Positions 43,255 through 52,282 are shown, numbered from the stretch's first letter. The stretch: DNA of 64,000 nucleotides from Rummeliibacillus sp963792445 (GCA_963792445.1 CAWBWO010000002.1:310001-374000), one strand, 5' to 3'. Notes: a model not told the origin generated them from the letters alone. A program made the numbers and translations.

Positions 43255-44355
43255 ATGAAATGGAAAAAACAAATTGAAGGAATGCAAGCATATCAACCAG
43301 GAAAATCAATTGATGCAGTAAAACGTGAATTTGGTTTAGACGAAATTGTTAAATTAGCTTCAAATGAAAACCCATTTGGCTGTACTCCAAAAGTGCATGA
43401 ATTTTTGGCAAAAGAATCCATTAATTTTGCTCTATATCCAGATGGTTATGCAACGGATATGCGAGAAGCTGTTGCAAAGCATCTTGGTGTAAAAGGTGAA
43501 GAATTGATTTTTGGGAACGGTTCGGATGAATTAATTAGTATTATCACTAGAGCTTTATTGAACCCAAGTGTTAATACAGTAATGGGTAAACCAACATTTT
43601 CTCAATATGCACTAAATGCAAGAATTGAAGGCGCTGAAATTCGTGAAGTTCCATTAAAAGATGGGAACCATGATTTAGATGCAATGCTTGAAGCAATTGA
43701 TGAAAATACTGCTGTAGTTTGGGTATGTAGTCCTAACAATCCAACTGGTGTCGTTGTAGAGGATGCACCATTAAAAGCATTCTTAGAAAAAGTTCCACAA
43801 GATATATTGGTTGTATTGGATGAAGCTTATTTTGAATATGTGACAAATGAAAAACACAAAGATACAATTTCATATATACACGAATATCCAAATGTAATTA
43901 TTTTACGTACTTTTTCTAAAGCTTATGGCTTAGCTGCATTCCGAGTTGGTTACGGTATTGCTAATAAGGATATCATTGCTAAAATGGATCCAGTCCGTGG
44001 ACCATTTAATAACACAGTATTGAGTCAAGCGGTCATTCAAATTGCACTACAAGACCAAGAATATATTGAAAAATGTTGCAAAGAAAATATACAAGGTAAA
44101 AAACAATATGAAGCATTTTGTGATGAGCACGGTTTACACTATTACAAAACTGATACAAACTTTATCCTAATGGAAGTGAAAACAGATAGTGATGTAGTAT
44201 TCCAAAAATTAATGCAACGTGGGTATATTATTAGAAGCGGTAATGCACTTGGTACACCTGGCTATATTCGTGTCACTATTGGTACTAAAGCACAAAACGA
44301 AGGCTTATTAGCACAATTAACTAAAATCTTAGAAGAAGAAGGCGTCCTTGCTTGA
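43255..44355 (+). CDS. hisC: Histidinol-phosphate / aromatic amino acid aminotransferase
   Basis: PLP enzyme transaminating imidazole-acetol phosphate in histidine synthesis and, in Bacillus, also phenylpyruvate and hydroxyphenylpyruvate. Seen: KLASNENPFGCTPKV, GNGSDELI, CSPNNPTGVVV, the substrate-sensing LDEAYFEYV, and PLP-lysine motif TFSKAYGLAAFRVGYGI. ATG 43255 behind GAGGAG (TTG one codon earlier is possible). 366 aa. The last bases overlap tyrA. Confidence 0.95.
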   Translation: MKWKKQIEGMQAYQPGKSIDAVKREFGLDEIVKLASNENPFGCTPKVHEFLAKESINFALYPDGYATDMREAVAKHLGVKGEELIFGNGSDELISIITRALLNPSVNTVMGKPTFSQYALNARIEGAEIREVPLKDGNHDLDAMLEAIDENTAVVWVCSPNNPTGVVVEDAPLKAFLEKVPQDILVVLDEAYFEYVTNEKHKDTISYIHEYPNVIILRTFSKAYGLAAFRVGYGIANKDIIAKMDPVRGPFNNTVLSQAVIQIALQDQEYIEKCCKENIQGKKQYEAFCDEHGLHYYKTDTNFILMEVKTDSDVVFQKLMQRGYIIRSGNALGTPGYIRVTIGTKAQNEGLLAQLTKILEEEGVLA

Positions 44356-45452
44356 AGCAAACGATCTTTGTAGTTGGCCTTGGATTAATAGGTGGTTCAA
44401 TCGCGTTAGCGCTGCAAAAATCTCCTAACTTCCGAGTGATTGGTTATGATGCAAATGATAATACGCTTCAAAGTGCTAAAGTATTAGGTGTTGTGCAAGA
44501 TATAACGAAACAACCAGAAATCGCAGTAAAAAATGCGGATATATTAATTTTTGCGACACCTGTAAATGCCACAATTGAGTGGATGGAAAAATTAAAAACT
44601 TGGGATTTACCTAAGAATTTAATCGTTACAGATACAGGAAGTACAAAATCTCTAATTATGCAAAAAGCTGAAGAATTAAAACAATTGGGTATTACCTTTA
44701 TCGGCGGTCATCCAATGGCGGGTTCTCATAAAAGTGGGGTTCTTGCAGCTAAGCCTTACCTATTTGAAAATGCTTATTATATGTTAACACCACATGAAGA
44801 TGAAGATCACAGTAAAGTGGAACAGTTAAAAGAAGCGCTTCAATATACAAGTGCAAAACTTTTAACTGTATCTGCAGACACACATGATCAAATGACATCC
44901 GTAGTAAGTCATTTTCCGCATATTGTAGCAGCTTCATTGGTACATCAATTGGCACACGAAAGTAAAGAAAATAGTTTAACTAAAATGCTAGCAGCAGGTG
45001 GTTTTAGAGATATAACAAGGGTTGCATCATCTAATCCTGTTTTATGGCGTGATATTACATTACAAAACCGTCAACAAATCGTCACTCAACTTGCTAATTG
45101 GCAACATGAGATGAAAAGAGTTCAAACACTATTAGAAAAAGGGAACGCAGAGCAGATTGAATCCTTCTTTGCAGAAGCTAAGGACTTCAGAGATCATCTT
45201 CCAGCGACAGAACAAGGGGCACTTTATTCAACATATGATTTGTATATTGATGTACCTGACTATCCTGGTAGTATTGCTGAAATTACGGCCTATTTAGCGG
45301 ATGAACGTATCAGCATCACGAATATTAGAATCGTTGAGACACGAGAAGATGTATTTGGGATTCTAGTCGTTAGTTTCCAAAATGCGGATGACAGAAAAAA
45401 GGCTGCTGATTGTATAGAGAGACGTAGTCCATATGAGGTATATATATCATAA
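44352..45452 (+). CDS. tyrA: Prephenate dehydrogenase
   Basis: Oxidative decarboxylation of prephenate to 4-hydroxyphenylpyruvate for tyrosine. N-terminal NAD site VVGLGLIGGSIALALQ; GGHPMAGSHKSGVLAA with the catalytic-region His; a C-terminal ACT domain (about 292-366, YIDVPDYPGSIAEITAYLADERISITNIRIV) likely for feedback by tyrosine. TTG start overlapping the hisC stop (4 bases). 366 aa matches the Bacillus enzyme. Confidence 0.95.
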   Translation: MKQTIFVVGLGLIGGSIALALQKSPNFRVIGYDANDNTLQSAKVLGVVQDITKQPEIAVKNADILIFATPVNATIEWMEKLKTWDLPKNLIVTDTGSTKSLIMQKAEELKQLGITFIGGHPMAGSHKSGVLAAKPYLFENAYYMLTPHEDEDHSKVEQLKEALQYTSAKLLTVSADTHDQMTSVVSHFPHIVAASLVHQLAHESKENSLTKMLAAGGFRDITRVASSNPVLWRDITLQNRQQIVTQLANWQHEMKRVQTLLEKGNAEQIESFFAEAKDFRDHLPATEQGALYSTYDLYIDVPDYPGSIAEITAYLADERISITNIRIVETREDVFGILVVSFQNADDRKKAADCIERRSPYEVYIS

Positions 45453-45469
45453 AGGTAGGTGCGTTAACT

Positions 45470-46757
45470 TTGACAGAAGCAAAATTAAATTATAACCAGC
45501 CTACGTTAAAAGGCGAAATTACGGTACCAGGAGATAAATCCATTTCCCACCGCTCAATTATGTTTGGTAGTATCGCAGAAGGACATACAACAGTAAGTGG
45601 TTTCTTATTAGGTGATGATTGCTTAAGTACAATTGATTGTTTCAAAAAATTAGGCGTTGATATTGAACTAGATGGAACGAATGTTGTAATTAATAGTAAA
45701 GGAATCGAAAATTGGCAAGAACCAAGTGAGATTCTATATACAGGCAATTCAGGTACAACAACTCGTCTCATGTTAGGACTACTAGCAGGTACAAAATTTC
45801 ACACAGTTTTAAATGGTGATGCTTCAATCGGAAAAAGACCGATGAAACGTGTTATTTCACCACTTCGTGAAATGGGTGCTCATATAACAGGAAGAATGGA
45901 TGGTCAGTACACTCCTTTAGCTATTAAAGGTAGTCCATTAAAAGCAATTGAATATACCATGCCAGTTGCTAGTGCACAAGTAAAATCTGCTATTTTACTT
46001 GCTGGATTACTAGCAGATGGGACAACGGTTATTCACGAAAAAGAAGTGTCAAGAGACCATACAGAACGAATGCTACGACAATTTGGTGCAGAAGTAGTAG
46101 TTGAAAACGGTACAGTTTCATATAAAGGTGGACAAAAATTGTATGCAACCCATGTCAATGTACCAGGAGATATTTCTTCAGCAGCATTTTTTTTAGTAGC
46201 TGGTGCTATGGCTAAAGATAGCGAGATTATTTTGCACAATGTGGGCCTAAATCCTACTCGTACAGGTATACTCTCCGTTTTACAAGCAATGGGTGCTAAC
46301 ATGGAAATTATAGTGGACAATGAAATGGCTTCCGAACCAACAGGAACTATACTAATTCGAACTTCAGAATTAGTTGGTACAACCATCTCGTGGAGATTTA
46401 ATACCTCGATTAATCGATGAAATTCCTATTATTGCATTACTAGCTACAAAGGCAAAAGGTACAACGATTATTCGTGATGCAGCTGAGTTAAAGGTAAAAG
46501 AGACAGACCGTATTACAGCTGTTGTGAATGAACTAAAAAAATTAGGTGCGGATATTGAAGGTACAGATGATGGAATGATCATCCGTGGGGGGGCTAAACT
46601 CCATGGAGCACACTTACAAACATATGGTGATCATCGTATCGGAATGATGGGTGCAATCGCTGCACTAGTTACAGAAGGCACTGTCGTACTTGATGATAAG
46701 GATTGCATTGCAGTATCCTATCCAACATTCTTTAATGATTTAGAAAAAATAATTTAA
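45470..46757 (+). pseudogene. aroA: EPSP synthase, frameshifted at about 46387
   Basis: 3-phosphoshikimate 1-carboxyvinyltransferase (aroE in B. subtilis). The start is normal (PGDKSISHRSIMFGS, GNSGTTTRLMLGLLAG, SAQVKSAILLAGLLADG). The first frame then reaches ELVGTTI and goes out of phase, stopping at 46420. The rest (GDLIPRLIDEIPIIALLATKAKGTTIIRDAAELKVKETDRI ... YGDHRIGMMGAIAALV) is intact in the next frame to 46757. One extra base between ATC (46387) and GGA explains it: ATC-TCGT-GGAGAT where ATC-CGT-GGAGAT (I-R-G-D) is expected. No homopolymer is involved. Either a real mutation or a sequence error; no other damage is seen. Confidence 0.85.
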
Positions 46758-46774
46758 TAGACATATATTTATGA

Positions 46775-46802
46775 AGCTCTCCTATATTAGGAGAGTTTTT
46801 CC
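46775..46802 (+). terminator. Terminator of the aro-hisC-tyrA run
   Basis: CTCTCCTAT pairs with AGGAGAG around AT, followed by TTTTT. Confidence 0.8.
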
Positions 46803-46927
46803 TTGTATATAAAGGATTAGTCATGTAGCATAATGATAAAAGCGGGATATTTGCTTTAATAAAGTTTCTATCGTGTTTGTTGGAGATTTCGCATAAATTA
46901 GAGTAGCAGTACATAAGTGGGGAAGCA

Positions 46928-47026
46928 ATGCGTTCACCATATCGTGTTCGAAAGTTTCCGCAATCTTACCCTTACATGAATCGTAGGACTTTATTAGAAT
47001 GTAGTATAAATAGAAGAATTAGGTGA
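46928..47026 (+). CDS. Possible 32-aa basic peptide upstream of ypiA
   Basis: ATG 46928 lies 5 bases after GGGG-AAG and opens a 32-codon frame ending 4 bases before the ypiA start. The product is strongly basic (MRSPYRVRKFPQSYPYMNRR...), 9 Arg/Lys. No similarity recognised. The good ribosome site and tight spacing to ypiA favour a small gene or leader; chance cannot be excluded at this length. Confidence 0.25.
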   Translation: MRSPYRVRKFPQSYPYMNRRTLLECSINRRIR

Positions 47027-47030
47027 CAAT

Positions 47031-48284
47031 ATGGATATACAGAAAAAAATGATTGATGCTATTCAACAAGGTGATTTAGAAAGTATCCAAAATCTAATGG
47101 AAGATTTTAAATTACAGGTGGATCCAGATATGCAATATGAAGTATCAGGTTTTCTTATGAATTTCGGATTTGTTGATGAAGCAGATGAAATATTAAAACA
47201 CTTACAATTTTTATTTCCAGATGAAGCACAGCTTAAAATTGATCGTGCCACTCTTATGATGGAAAGAGATCAAGAGGATGAGGCATTAGATATATTAATG
47301 TCCATAAGTCAAGATGCACCGGAATATCCACAAGTCCTATTAGCTTTAGCAGACTATTATCAAATGCAAGGATTATATGAAGTGGCAGAGCAACGTATTG
47401 AAGAAGCGTTGAATTTATTGCCTAATGAACCACTTTTACACTTTGCAAAAGCCGAATTATTAATGGAAATGGGTCGTTTTACTGAAGCTGCTCGCATATA
47501 TCATGAATTATATGAAGAACAAACTGAAATTGCAGGTGTACGATTAGTGGAACGATTGGCAGAAGTACATCGTGCAGGTGCAGCTTACGAAGAAGCTTTT
47601 TCGTTTTATGTAAAAGCGCTTGAAGATAATACATCTCCAGATCTATTATTTGGTGCAGCCTATTCAGCTTTTCAATCGCAAATGTATGAGACTGCCATTC
47701 ACTATGCAGAAGATTTAAAAACGCTAGATCCTGATTATTTTTCTGCATATTTATTATTAGCTCAAAGTTATGCAATGATAGAAAACAATAAAAAAGCATT
47801 AGAGATTATCAAAGAGGGATTAACTCGCGATGAATATGACAAAGAATTATATTTATTTGCAGGGAAAATGGCGTTAAAAAACAGTTTACCAGAAGAAGCA
47901 GAACAATATTTGCGCCAAGCAATTGCATTAGATAGTGAATATATGGAGGCAATTATTACACTTGTTTCAATTCTTTCTAAAGAGGAAAGAGATGAAGAAA
48001 TAATTGAATTAATTGAAAATCTTGAACAAGAAAGCTTCGATTGGTCTACATTATCAGCATTTGCAGCGGTTTCTTATGATCGATTAGAAAACTATGAACG
48101 TGCATACGAATTTTATCAACTAGCATATAATGAGCATAAGGAAGATCCACTATTCCTTGAAAAGTATGCTTATTTTTTAATTGAAGATGGTAAACGCATT
48201 GAAGCAAAGAAAATTGTAAATGAGTTAATTGCATTGCAACCAGATGAACCAACATGGCAAGATCTTTTACAATCATTTGAATGA
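47031..48284 (+). CDS. ypiA: TPR-repeat protein YpiA
   Basis: 417-aa soluble protein made almost wholly of tetratricopeptide repeats (helical pairs about 34 residues long across 30-410, for example PQVLLALADYYQMQGLYEVAEQRIEEALNLLPNEP and ELYLFAGKMALKNSLPEEAEQYLRQAIALDSEY). Likely a protein-interaction scaffold; no enzymatic motif. It precedes ypiB and the qcr operon as in Bacillus. ATG behind AGGTGA. Its stop overlaps the ribosome-site region of ypiB. Confidence 0.9.
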   Translation: MDIQKKMIDAIQQGDLESIQNLMEDFKLQVDPDMQYEVSGFLMNFGFVDEADEILKHLQFLFPDEAQLKIDRATLMMERDQEDEALDILMSISQDAPEYPQVLLALADYYQMQGLYEVAEQRIEEALNLLPNEPLLHFAKAELLMEMGRFTEAARIYHELYEEQTEIAGVRLVERLAEVHRAGAAYEEAFSFYVKALEDNTSPDLLFGAAYSAFQSQMYETAIHYAEDLKTLDPDYFSAYLLLAQSYAMIENNKKALEIIKEGLTRDEYDKELYLFAGKMALKNSLPEEAEQYLRQAIALDSEYMEAIITLVSILSKEERDEEIIELIENLEQESFDWSTLSAFAAVSYDRLENYERAYEFYQLAYNEHKEDPLFLEKYAYFLIEDGKRIEAKKIVNELIALQPDEPTWQDLLQSFE

Positions 48285-48301
48285 GAGGAGGCTCATTTTA
48301 T

Positions 48302-48853
48302 ATGACCGCATCCGTTTCTGTCTTGGATAAAAAAGAATTTGTCCGCTGGTTTTTAAAAAAGTACCAAATGAAACGACGTGAGTGTGTATGGATTTTAAAT
48401 TATCTGCTTGGTCATGATGAATTATTAGAGCATATTCATTTTGTTGAGGAAGCACATTACTGCCCACGAGCAATGGTCATGTCAACAACTGATTCATCAG
48501 GCATACCATTTCGCTTCTACAGAGGGAACATTATGACAGCAGATGCGGAAAAATCCTTCCATGATTTAAGACTTCATCCAGATGAGGAAATGTTTATTCA
48601 ATTGAATTTCCCAAAAGTTCCACCTAGTCGTGAATACTTAACGGTATTAGAAGAAAATCCGTACATGCCAAATTATTTGCAAATTAGTGAATCGGATCGC
48701 CAACTAGCAGAGGAAATATTGCAAGATAGTATGAAAACTTTCCAAGAAGAAGCAGTTTTAAAACAAATTGATGAAGCATTGGATCAGAATGACAAAGAGA
48801 AGTTTTATAAGTTATCTGCATTATTAAATGTGATCAAGAATGTAGAAAAATAA
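48302..48853 (+). CDS. ypiB: YpiB (UPF0302 protein with IDEAL domain)
   Basis: 183-aa cytoplasmic protein of the Bacillales UPF0302 family, reported elsewhere to influence respiration and biofilm genes. The C-terminal IDEAL domain is legible (LKQIDEALDQNDKEKFYKLSALLNVI). The N-terminal part is rich in basic and aromatic residues (RWFLKKYQMKRRECVWILNYLLG). The open frame starts at 48281, but ATG 48302 behind GAGGAGG is preferred. A hairpin follows before ypiF. Confidence 0.9.
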   Translation: MTASVSVLDKKEFVRWFLKKYQMKRRECVWILNYLLGHDELLEHIHFVEEAHYCPRAMVMSTTDSSGIPFRFYRGNIMTADAEKSFHDLRLHPDEEMFIQLNFPKVPPSREYLTVLEENPYMPNYLQISESDRQLAEEILQDSMKTFQEEAVLKQIDEALDQNDKEKFYKLSALLNVIKNVEK

Positions 48854-48854
48854 T

Positions 48855-48886
48855 AAACTTCATCCTTTATTGGATGAAGTTTTCTT
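48855..48886 (+). terminator. Terminator-like hairpin after ypiB
   Basis: AACTTCATCC pairs with GGATGAAGTT across TTTATT, followed by TTCTTTT. It lies only 4 bases before the ypiF ribosome site. Confidence 0.75.
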
Positions 48887-48903
48887 TTAGGAGGAACCAT
48901 TTT

Positions 48904-49353
48904 ATGTATTGGACAAGCAAGGACATGGAAGAGTTTATTAAGCAAAAAGAATTTATTGATACTGCAATTGTGCCATTAGTATTTTTAGAAGGTACAGATT
49001 TAGGTATAAAACAGAGTGCTTCTGGGGCAGAATTCTTAATGTCTTTAACTAATTTTATTGAGCAACAATTTAAAGGCCGTATTGTGTTAACATCACCAAT
49101 TACATATACCAAGTCGATGCCAAAAAAAGAAATAATTACTGCTTTTTATGATGAATTAATAGAAGCAGGTTTTAAATATATTTTCTTTGTCACATCAGAC
49201 TATGAATGGAATCAATTTTCACCAAATTATGATATCATTTGGCTACCTTCGATTCCATTAGGTGATATGGATCAAAAAGTTAGACAATCAGTCCTAAGTG
49301 ATCAATTAAGACAAGTTATTCCTATGTTATCTTCTAAATGGTCAACACAGTAA
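48904..49353 (+). CDS. ypiF: YpiF (DUF2487 family)
   Basis: 149-aa soluble protein of unknown function found between ypiB and qcrA in Bacillales. Begins MYWTSKDMEEFIKQKEFIDTAIVPLV; carries YIFFVTSDYEWNQ and WLPSIPLGDMD. The frame is open from 48874, but ATG 48904 behind AGGAGGA is the evident start. No membrane segment. Its location suggests a link to the cytochrome bc complex, nothing more. Confidence 0.88.
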   Translation: MYWTSKDMEEFIKQKEFIDTAIVPLVFLEGTDLGIKQSASGAEFLMSLTNFIEQQFKGRIVLTSPITYTKSMPKKEIITAFYDELIEAGFKYIFFVTSDYEWNQFSPNYDIIWLPSIPLGDMDQKVRQSVLSDQLRQVIPMLSSKWSTQ

Positions 49354-49369
49354 TTTTTAATTCAATAAA

Positions 49370-49434
49370 ATTTCACAATTGTGCACAAAACAGAACATTG
49401 CGTTATTGACCTAACATTTTAGTTGATATATCAT
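49370..49434 (+). promoter_or_regulatory. qcrA promoter with candidate ResD sites
   Basis: TTGACC (49406-49411) and TATCAT (49429-49434) are 17 bases apart, a sigma-A promoter. Upstream at 49370-49390 the minus strand reads TTTTGTGCACAATTGTGAAA: two tandem segments (TTTGTGCAC and ATTGTGAAA), each 7 of 9 to the ResD consensus TTTGTGAAT, also forming palindromes TTGTGCACAA and CACAATTGTG. ResD control of qcr is known in B. subtilis; these sites are inferred. Confidence 0.45.
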
Positions 49435-49510
49435 AGATATGTCCTAGTATTACTATTTTGTAAAAGTTTTTTTGTCCGTTGGACTGATTTAAGTAAGAGG
49501 GGGGAAAAGA

Positions 49511-50016
49511 ATGAGTAACAATCGTGTCACAAGACGTCAATTCTTGAACTACACATTAACTGGTGTAGGCGGTTTCATGGCAGCTGGTATGTTAATGCCA
49601 ATGGTTCGCTTTGCAATCGACCCAGTACTACAAAAAAAGGCAGGCGGCGATTTCGTTCCTACTGATAAAAAAGCCGCAGAACTTACTGATAAGCCTGTAA
49701 AAGTAGACTTTACATTTGAACAAGTTGATGCTTGGTACAAATCAGATGTTACAAACACAGCGTGGGTATATAAAGATGGCGATAAAATCATTGCATTATC
49801 ACCTGTATGTAAGCATTTAGGTTGTACAGTAAACTGGGAAGGTAACCCAGATTATCAAGAACCAATTCTATCTGCCCATGTCACGGAGGCCGTTATGAGA
49901 AAAACGGTAAAAACATCGCAGGTACACCACCACTTGGTCCATTAGATGAGTTTGAAGTAAAAGTAAAAGACGGTCTAATTATGATCGGAAAAACAAGAGC
50001 AAATACTTTAGTATAA
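49511..50016 (+). pseudogene. qcrA: Menaquinol:cytochrome c reductase Rieske iron-sulfur subunit, frameshifted
   Basis: Rieske [2Fe-2S] subunit of the bc complex. N-terminal twin-arginine-like segment (RRQFLNYTLTGVGGFMAAGML), then the first cluster loop CKHLGC near 101-106. The frame breaks between about 49855 and 49873 and stops at 49945; the second loop CPCHGGRYEKNG and the tail TPPLGPLDEFEVKVKDGLIMIGK continue in another frame to 50016. A net gain of two bases (or loss of one) explains it; removing one A from CAAGAA and one base before CTGCCC would restore Y-Q-N-Q-F-Y-C-P-C-H. Since the Rieske subunit is needed for the complex, error or very recent loss is likely. Confidence 0.85.
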
Positions 50017-50037
50017 TTGTAAGGGGGTACGACATCA

Positions 50038-50712
50038 GTGCTAAATAAAATCTATGATTGGGTCGATGAACGACTTGATATTACACCAATTTGGCGTGAT
50101 ATTGCCGACCATGAAGTTCCAGAGCACGTAAACCCTGCACATCATTTCTCTGCATTCGTATATTGTTTCGGAGGGTTAACGTTCTTCGTTACTGTTATTC
50201 AAATCTTATCAGGTATGTTCTTAACAATGTACTATGTACCGGATATTGAAAATGCATGGAAATCTGTTTACTACCTACAAAATGAGGTAGCATTCGGTGA
50301 AATCGTGCGTGGTATGCACCACTGGGGCGCTTCCCTCGTAATTGTCATGATGTTCCTTCATACATTACGTGTATTCTTCACGGGATCTTATAAAAAACCA
50401 CGTGAACTAAACTGGATTGTTGGGGTACTAATTTTCTGTGTAATGTTAGGCCTTGGCTTCACTGGTTACCTACTTCCTTGGGATATGAAAGCATTATTTG
50501 CTACAAAAGTAGGTATTCAAATTGCTGCATCAGTACCATTTATTGGTGAACTAATCAAAATATTATTAGCTGGTGATGCACACATTATTGGTGCACAAAC
50601 ATTAACTAGATTCTTCGCAATTCATGTATTCTTCTTACCAGCAGTCTTGCTTGCATTGCTTGCAGCACACTTTATCATGATTCGTAGACAAGGAATATCC
50701 GGCCCATTGTAG
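50038..50712 (+). CDS. qcrB: Menaquinol:cytochrome c reductase cytochrome b subunit
   Basis: b6-type cytochrome b with four membrane spans and two b hemes. 224 aa. Heme-ligand histidines lie in MHHWGASLVIVMMFLHTLRVF and FFAIHVFFLPAVLLALLAAHFIMIRR; also GFTGYLLPWDMKALFATKVG. GTG start behind AAGGGGG. It is 21 bases after qcrA and 43 before qcrC. Intact, unlike qcrA. Confidence 0.95.
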   Translation: MLNKIYDWVDERLDITPIWRDIADHEVPEHVNPAHHFSAFVYCFGGLTFFVTVIQILSGMFLTMYYVPDIENAWKSVYYLQNEVAFGEIVRGMHHWGASLVIVMMFLHTLRVFFTGSYKKPRELNWIVGVLIFCVMLGLGFTGYLLPWDMKALFATKVGIQIAASVPFIGELIKILLAGDAHIIGAQTLTRFFAIHVFFLPAVLLALLAAHFIMIRRQGISGPL

Positions 50713-50755
50713 AAACTACATACAGCCACTAATATTTCCTTAAGGAGGGGACACA

Positions 50756-51523
50756 ATGCATAAAGGAAAAGGAATGAAATTCGTAGGTGATACGCGTGTT
50801 CCACAAAAGAACAACAAAAACGTATATCCACCAGATTATTCCGAATATCCTGGCAAAACAGAACCGTTCTGGCCTGACTTCTTATTAAAAGAATGGATGG
50901 TAGGTGCAGTATTCTTAGTTGGGTATTTAATCTTAACAGTTGCTCATCCATCTCCACTTGAAGGACAAGCAGATCCAACTAACACAGGTTATATTCCAAT
51001 GCCGGACTGGTATTTCTTATTCTTATACCAATTACTTAAATATGAATATGCTTCAGGTCCATACAATACTATCGGTGCCATTGTAGTTCCTGCAATCGCA
51101 ATTGGTGCTTTAATGTTAGCGCCATTCCTAGATAGAGGCCCTGAACGTAAGCCAACAAAACGCCCATTACCAGTAGCATTTATGCTATTAGCTCTTTGTG
51201 CTATGGTTTTCTTAACTTGGGAATCAGTAGTTAACCATGACTGGGCAGCTGCTAAAAAACAAGGTCAAATTGTTAAAGCAGTTGAAATTAATCAAGAAGA
51301 TCCAGGATATAAAGTATATGCTAAACAATCATGTATCAATTGTCATGGTGATAAACTTCAAGGTGGGGTAGGTCCAGCATTAACTGCTACTGGCTTATCA
51401 CCAGAAGAAATTGCCAAAATTGCTCATAATGGTAAAGGCGGTATGCCACCTGGTCAATTTAAAGGATCAGATGCAGATCTTGATAAATTAGCTAAATTTA
51501 TCTCAGGATTAAAAGCTGAATAA
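50756..51523 (+). CDS. qcrC: Menaquinol:cytochrome c reductase cytochrome c subunit
   Basis: Fusion of a subunit IV-like part (about 1-160, three spans; motif PMPDWYFLFLYQLLKYE) with a C-terminal cytochrome c domain carrying the covalent heme motif CINCH (193-197) and a later methionine ligand candidate in GGMPPGQF. The Gram-positive thermophile/Bacillus type. 255 aa. Its heme attachment needs the ResABC products encoded at 2.6-6.0 kb. Terminator follows. Confidence 0.95.
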   Translation: MHKGKGMKFVGDTRVPQKNNKNVYPPDYSEYPGKTEPFWPDFLLKEWMVGAVFLVGYLILTVAHPSPLEGQADPTNTGYIPMPDWYFLFLYQLLKYEYASGPYNTIGAIVVPAIAIGALMLAPFLDRGPERKPTKRPLPVAFMLLALCAMVFLTWESVVNHDWAAAKKQGQIVKAVEINQEDPGYKVYAKQSCINCHGDKLQGGVGPALTATGLSPEEIAKIAHNGKGGMPPGQFKGSDADLDKLAKFISGLKAE

Positions 51524-51530
51524 TAGCTAG

Positions 51531-51557
51531 AAGAGTCAGGAAACTGGCTCTTTTTTT
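51531..51557 (+). terminator. Terminator of qcrABC
   Basis: AGAGTCAG pairs with CTGGCTCT (wobble) across GAAA, followed by seven T. Confidence 0.88.
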
Positions 51558-51634
51558 CTATCCGTATACATAGACGTAAAATATAATTAAATGTTACATA
51601 GATAAAAAATCTTCTTACTTGAGGAGGGACAACA

Positions 51635-52246
51635 ATGAAAAAACTATTCTTTTTTTTCTGGTTGATATTATCTCAAAAGTCTTTTCTGTGGATTTTATTA
51701 ATTATTAACATATTGGGTACGATAGGTGGATATATATGGTATGGAGGACAATTATCTATTACAAAACCCATATTCTATATATTTGTTCCAGATAGCCCAA
51801 CAGCTACATTGTTTTTTTCAATTGCATTAATTGGGTGGATATTCGGTAAAAACTGGCGTCTTATCGAAGCTCTAGCATTGATTACTTTAGTCAAATATGG
51901 ACTTTGGGCAGTAGTGATGAATATTCTAGCATTATTACAAATGGGTTCAATTGGATATCTTGGATGGATGCTCGTTATTTCACATTTCGCTATGGCTGTT
52001 CAGGCTGTTTTATATATTCCAATGTACGATTTTAAACTGAAACATATTGGGATTGCAGCGATTTGGACATTGCATAATGATGTAATTGATTATGTATTTG
52101 GTCAAATGCCTATTTATAGTATGCTTTCTGATTATATGAGACAAATTGGTTACTTTACGTTCTGGTTATCTATAGCATGTATAGTTCTTGCTTATTTTGT
52201 CGAACGAAAACGGTTTTTATTTGCGAGTAAAAATGTTTCCCTTTAA
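51635..52246 (+). CDS. ypjA: Membrane protein YpjA (DUF1405)
   Basis: 203-aa protein with about six membrane spans; family features IWYGGQL, FVPDSPTATLFFSIALIGW, AIWTLHNDVIDYV. Function unknown; it follows qcrC in Bacillales and is thought to be linked to respiration by position only. ATG behind GAGGAGG. Its partner ypjB (sporulation protein) does not follow here; a YugP-like peptidase gene does. Confidence 0.88.
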   Translation: MKKLFFFFWLILSQKSFLWILLIINILGTIGGYIWYGGQLSITKPIFYIFVPDSPTATLFFSIALIGWIFGKNWRLIEALALITLVKYGLWAVVMNILALLQMGSIGYLGWMLVISHFAMAVQAVLYIPMYDFKLKHIGIAAIWTLHNDVIDYVFGQMPIYSMLSDYMRQIGYFTFWLSIACIVLAYFVERKRFLFASKNVSL

Positions 52247-52282
52247 AATAAAAGTAAGATAGCAATTAGGAGGCTGGTATAT

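Noticed and set aside
46384..46396. Programmed ribosomal frameshifting in aroA, qcrA or birA
   Set aside because: No slippery heptamer, stop codon at the shift point, or downstream pseudoknot is visible, and the three sites share no motif. These families are not known to use recoding.
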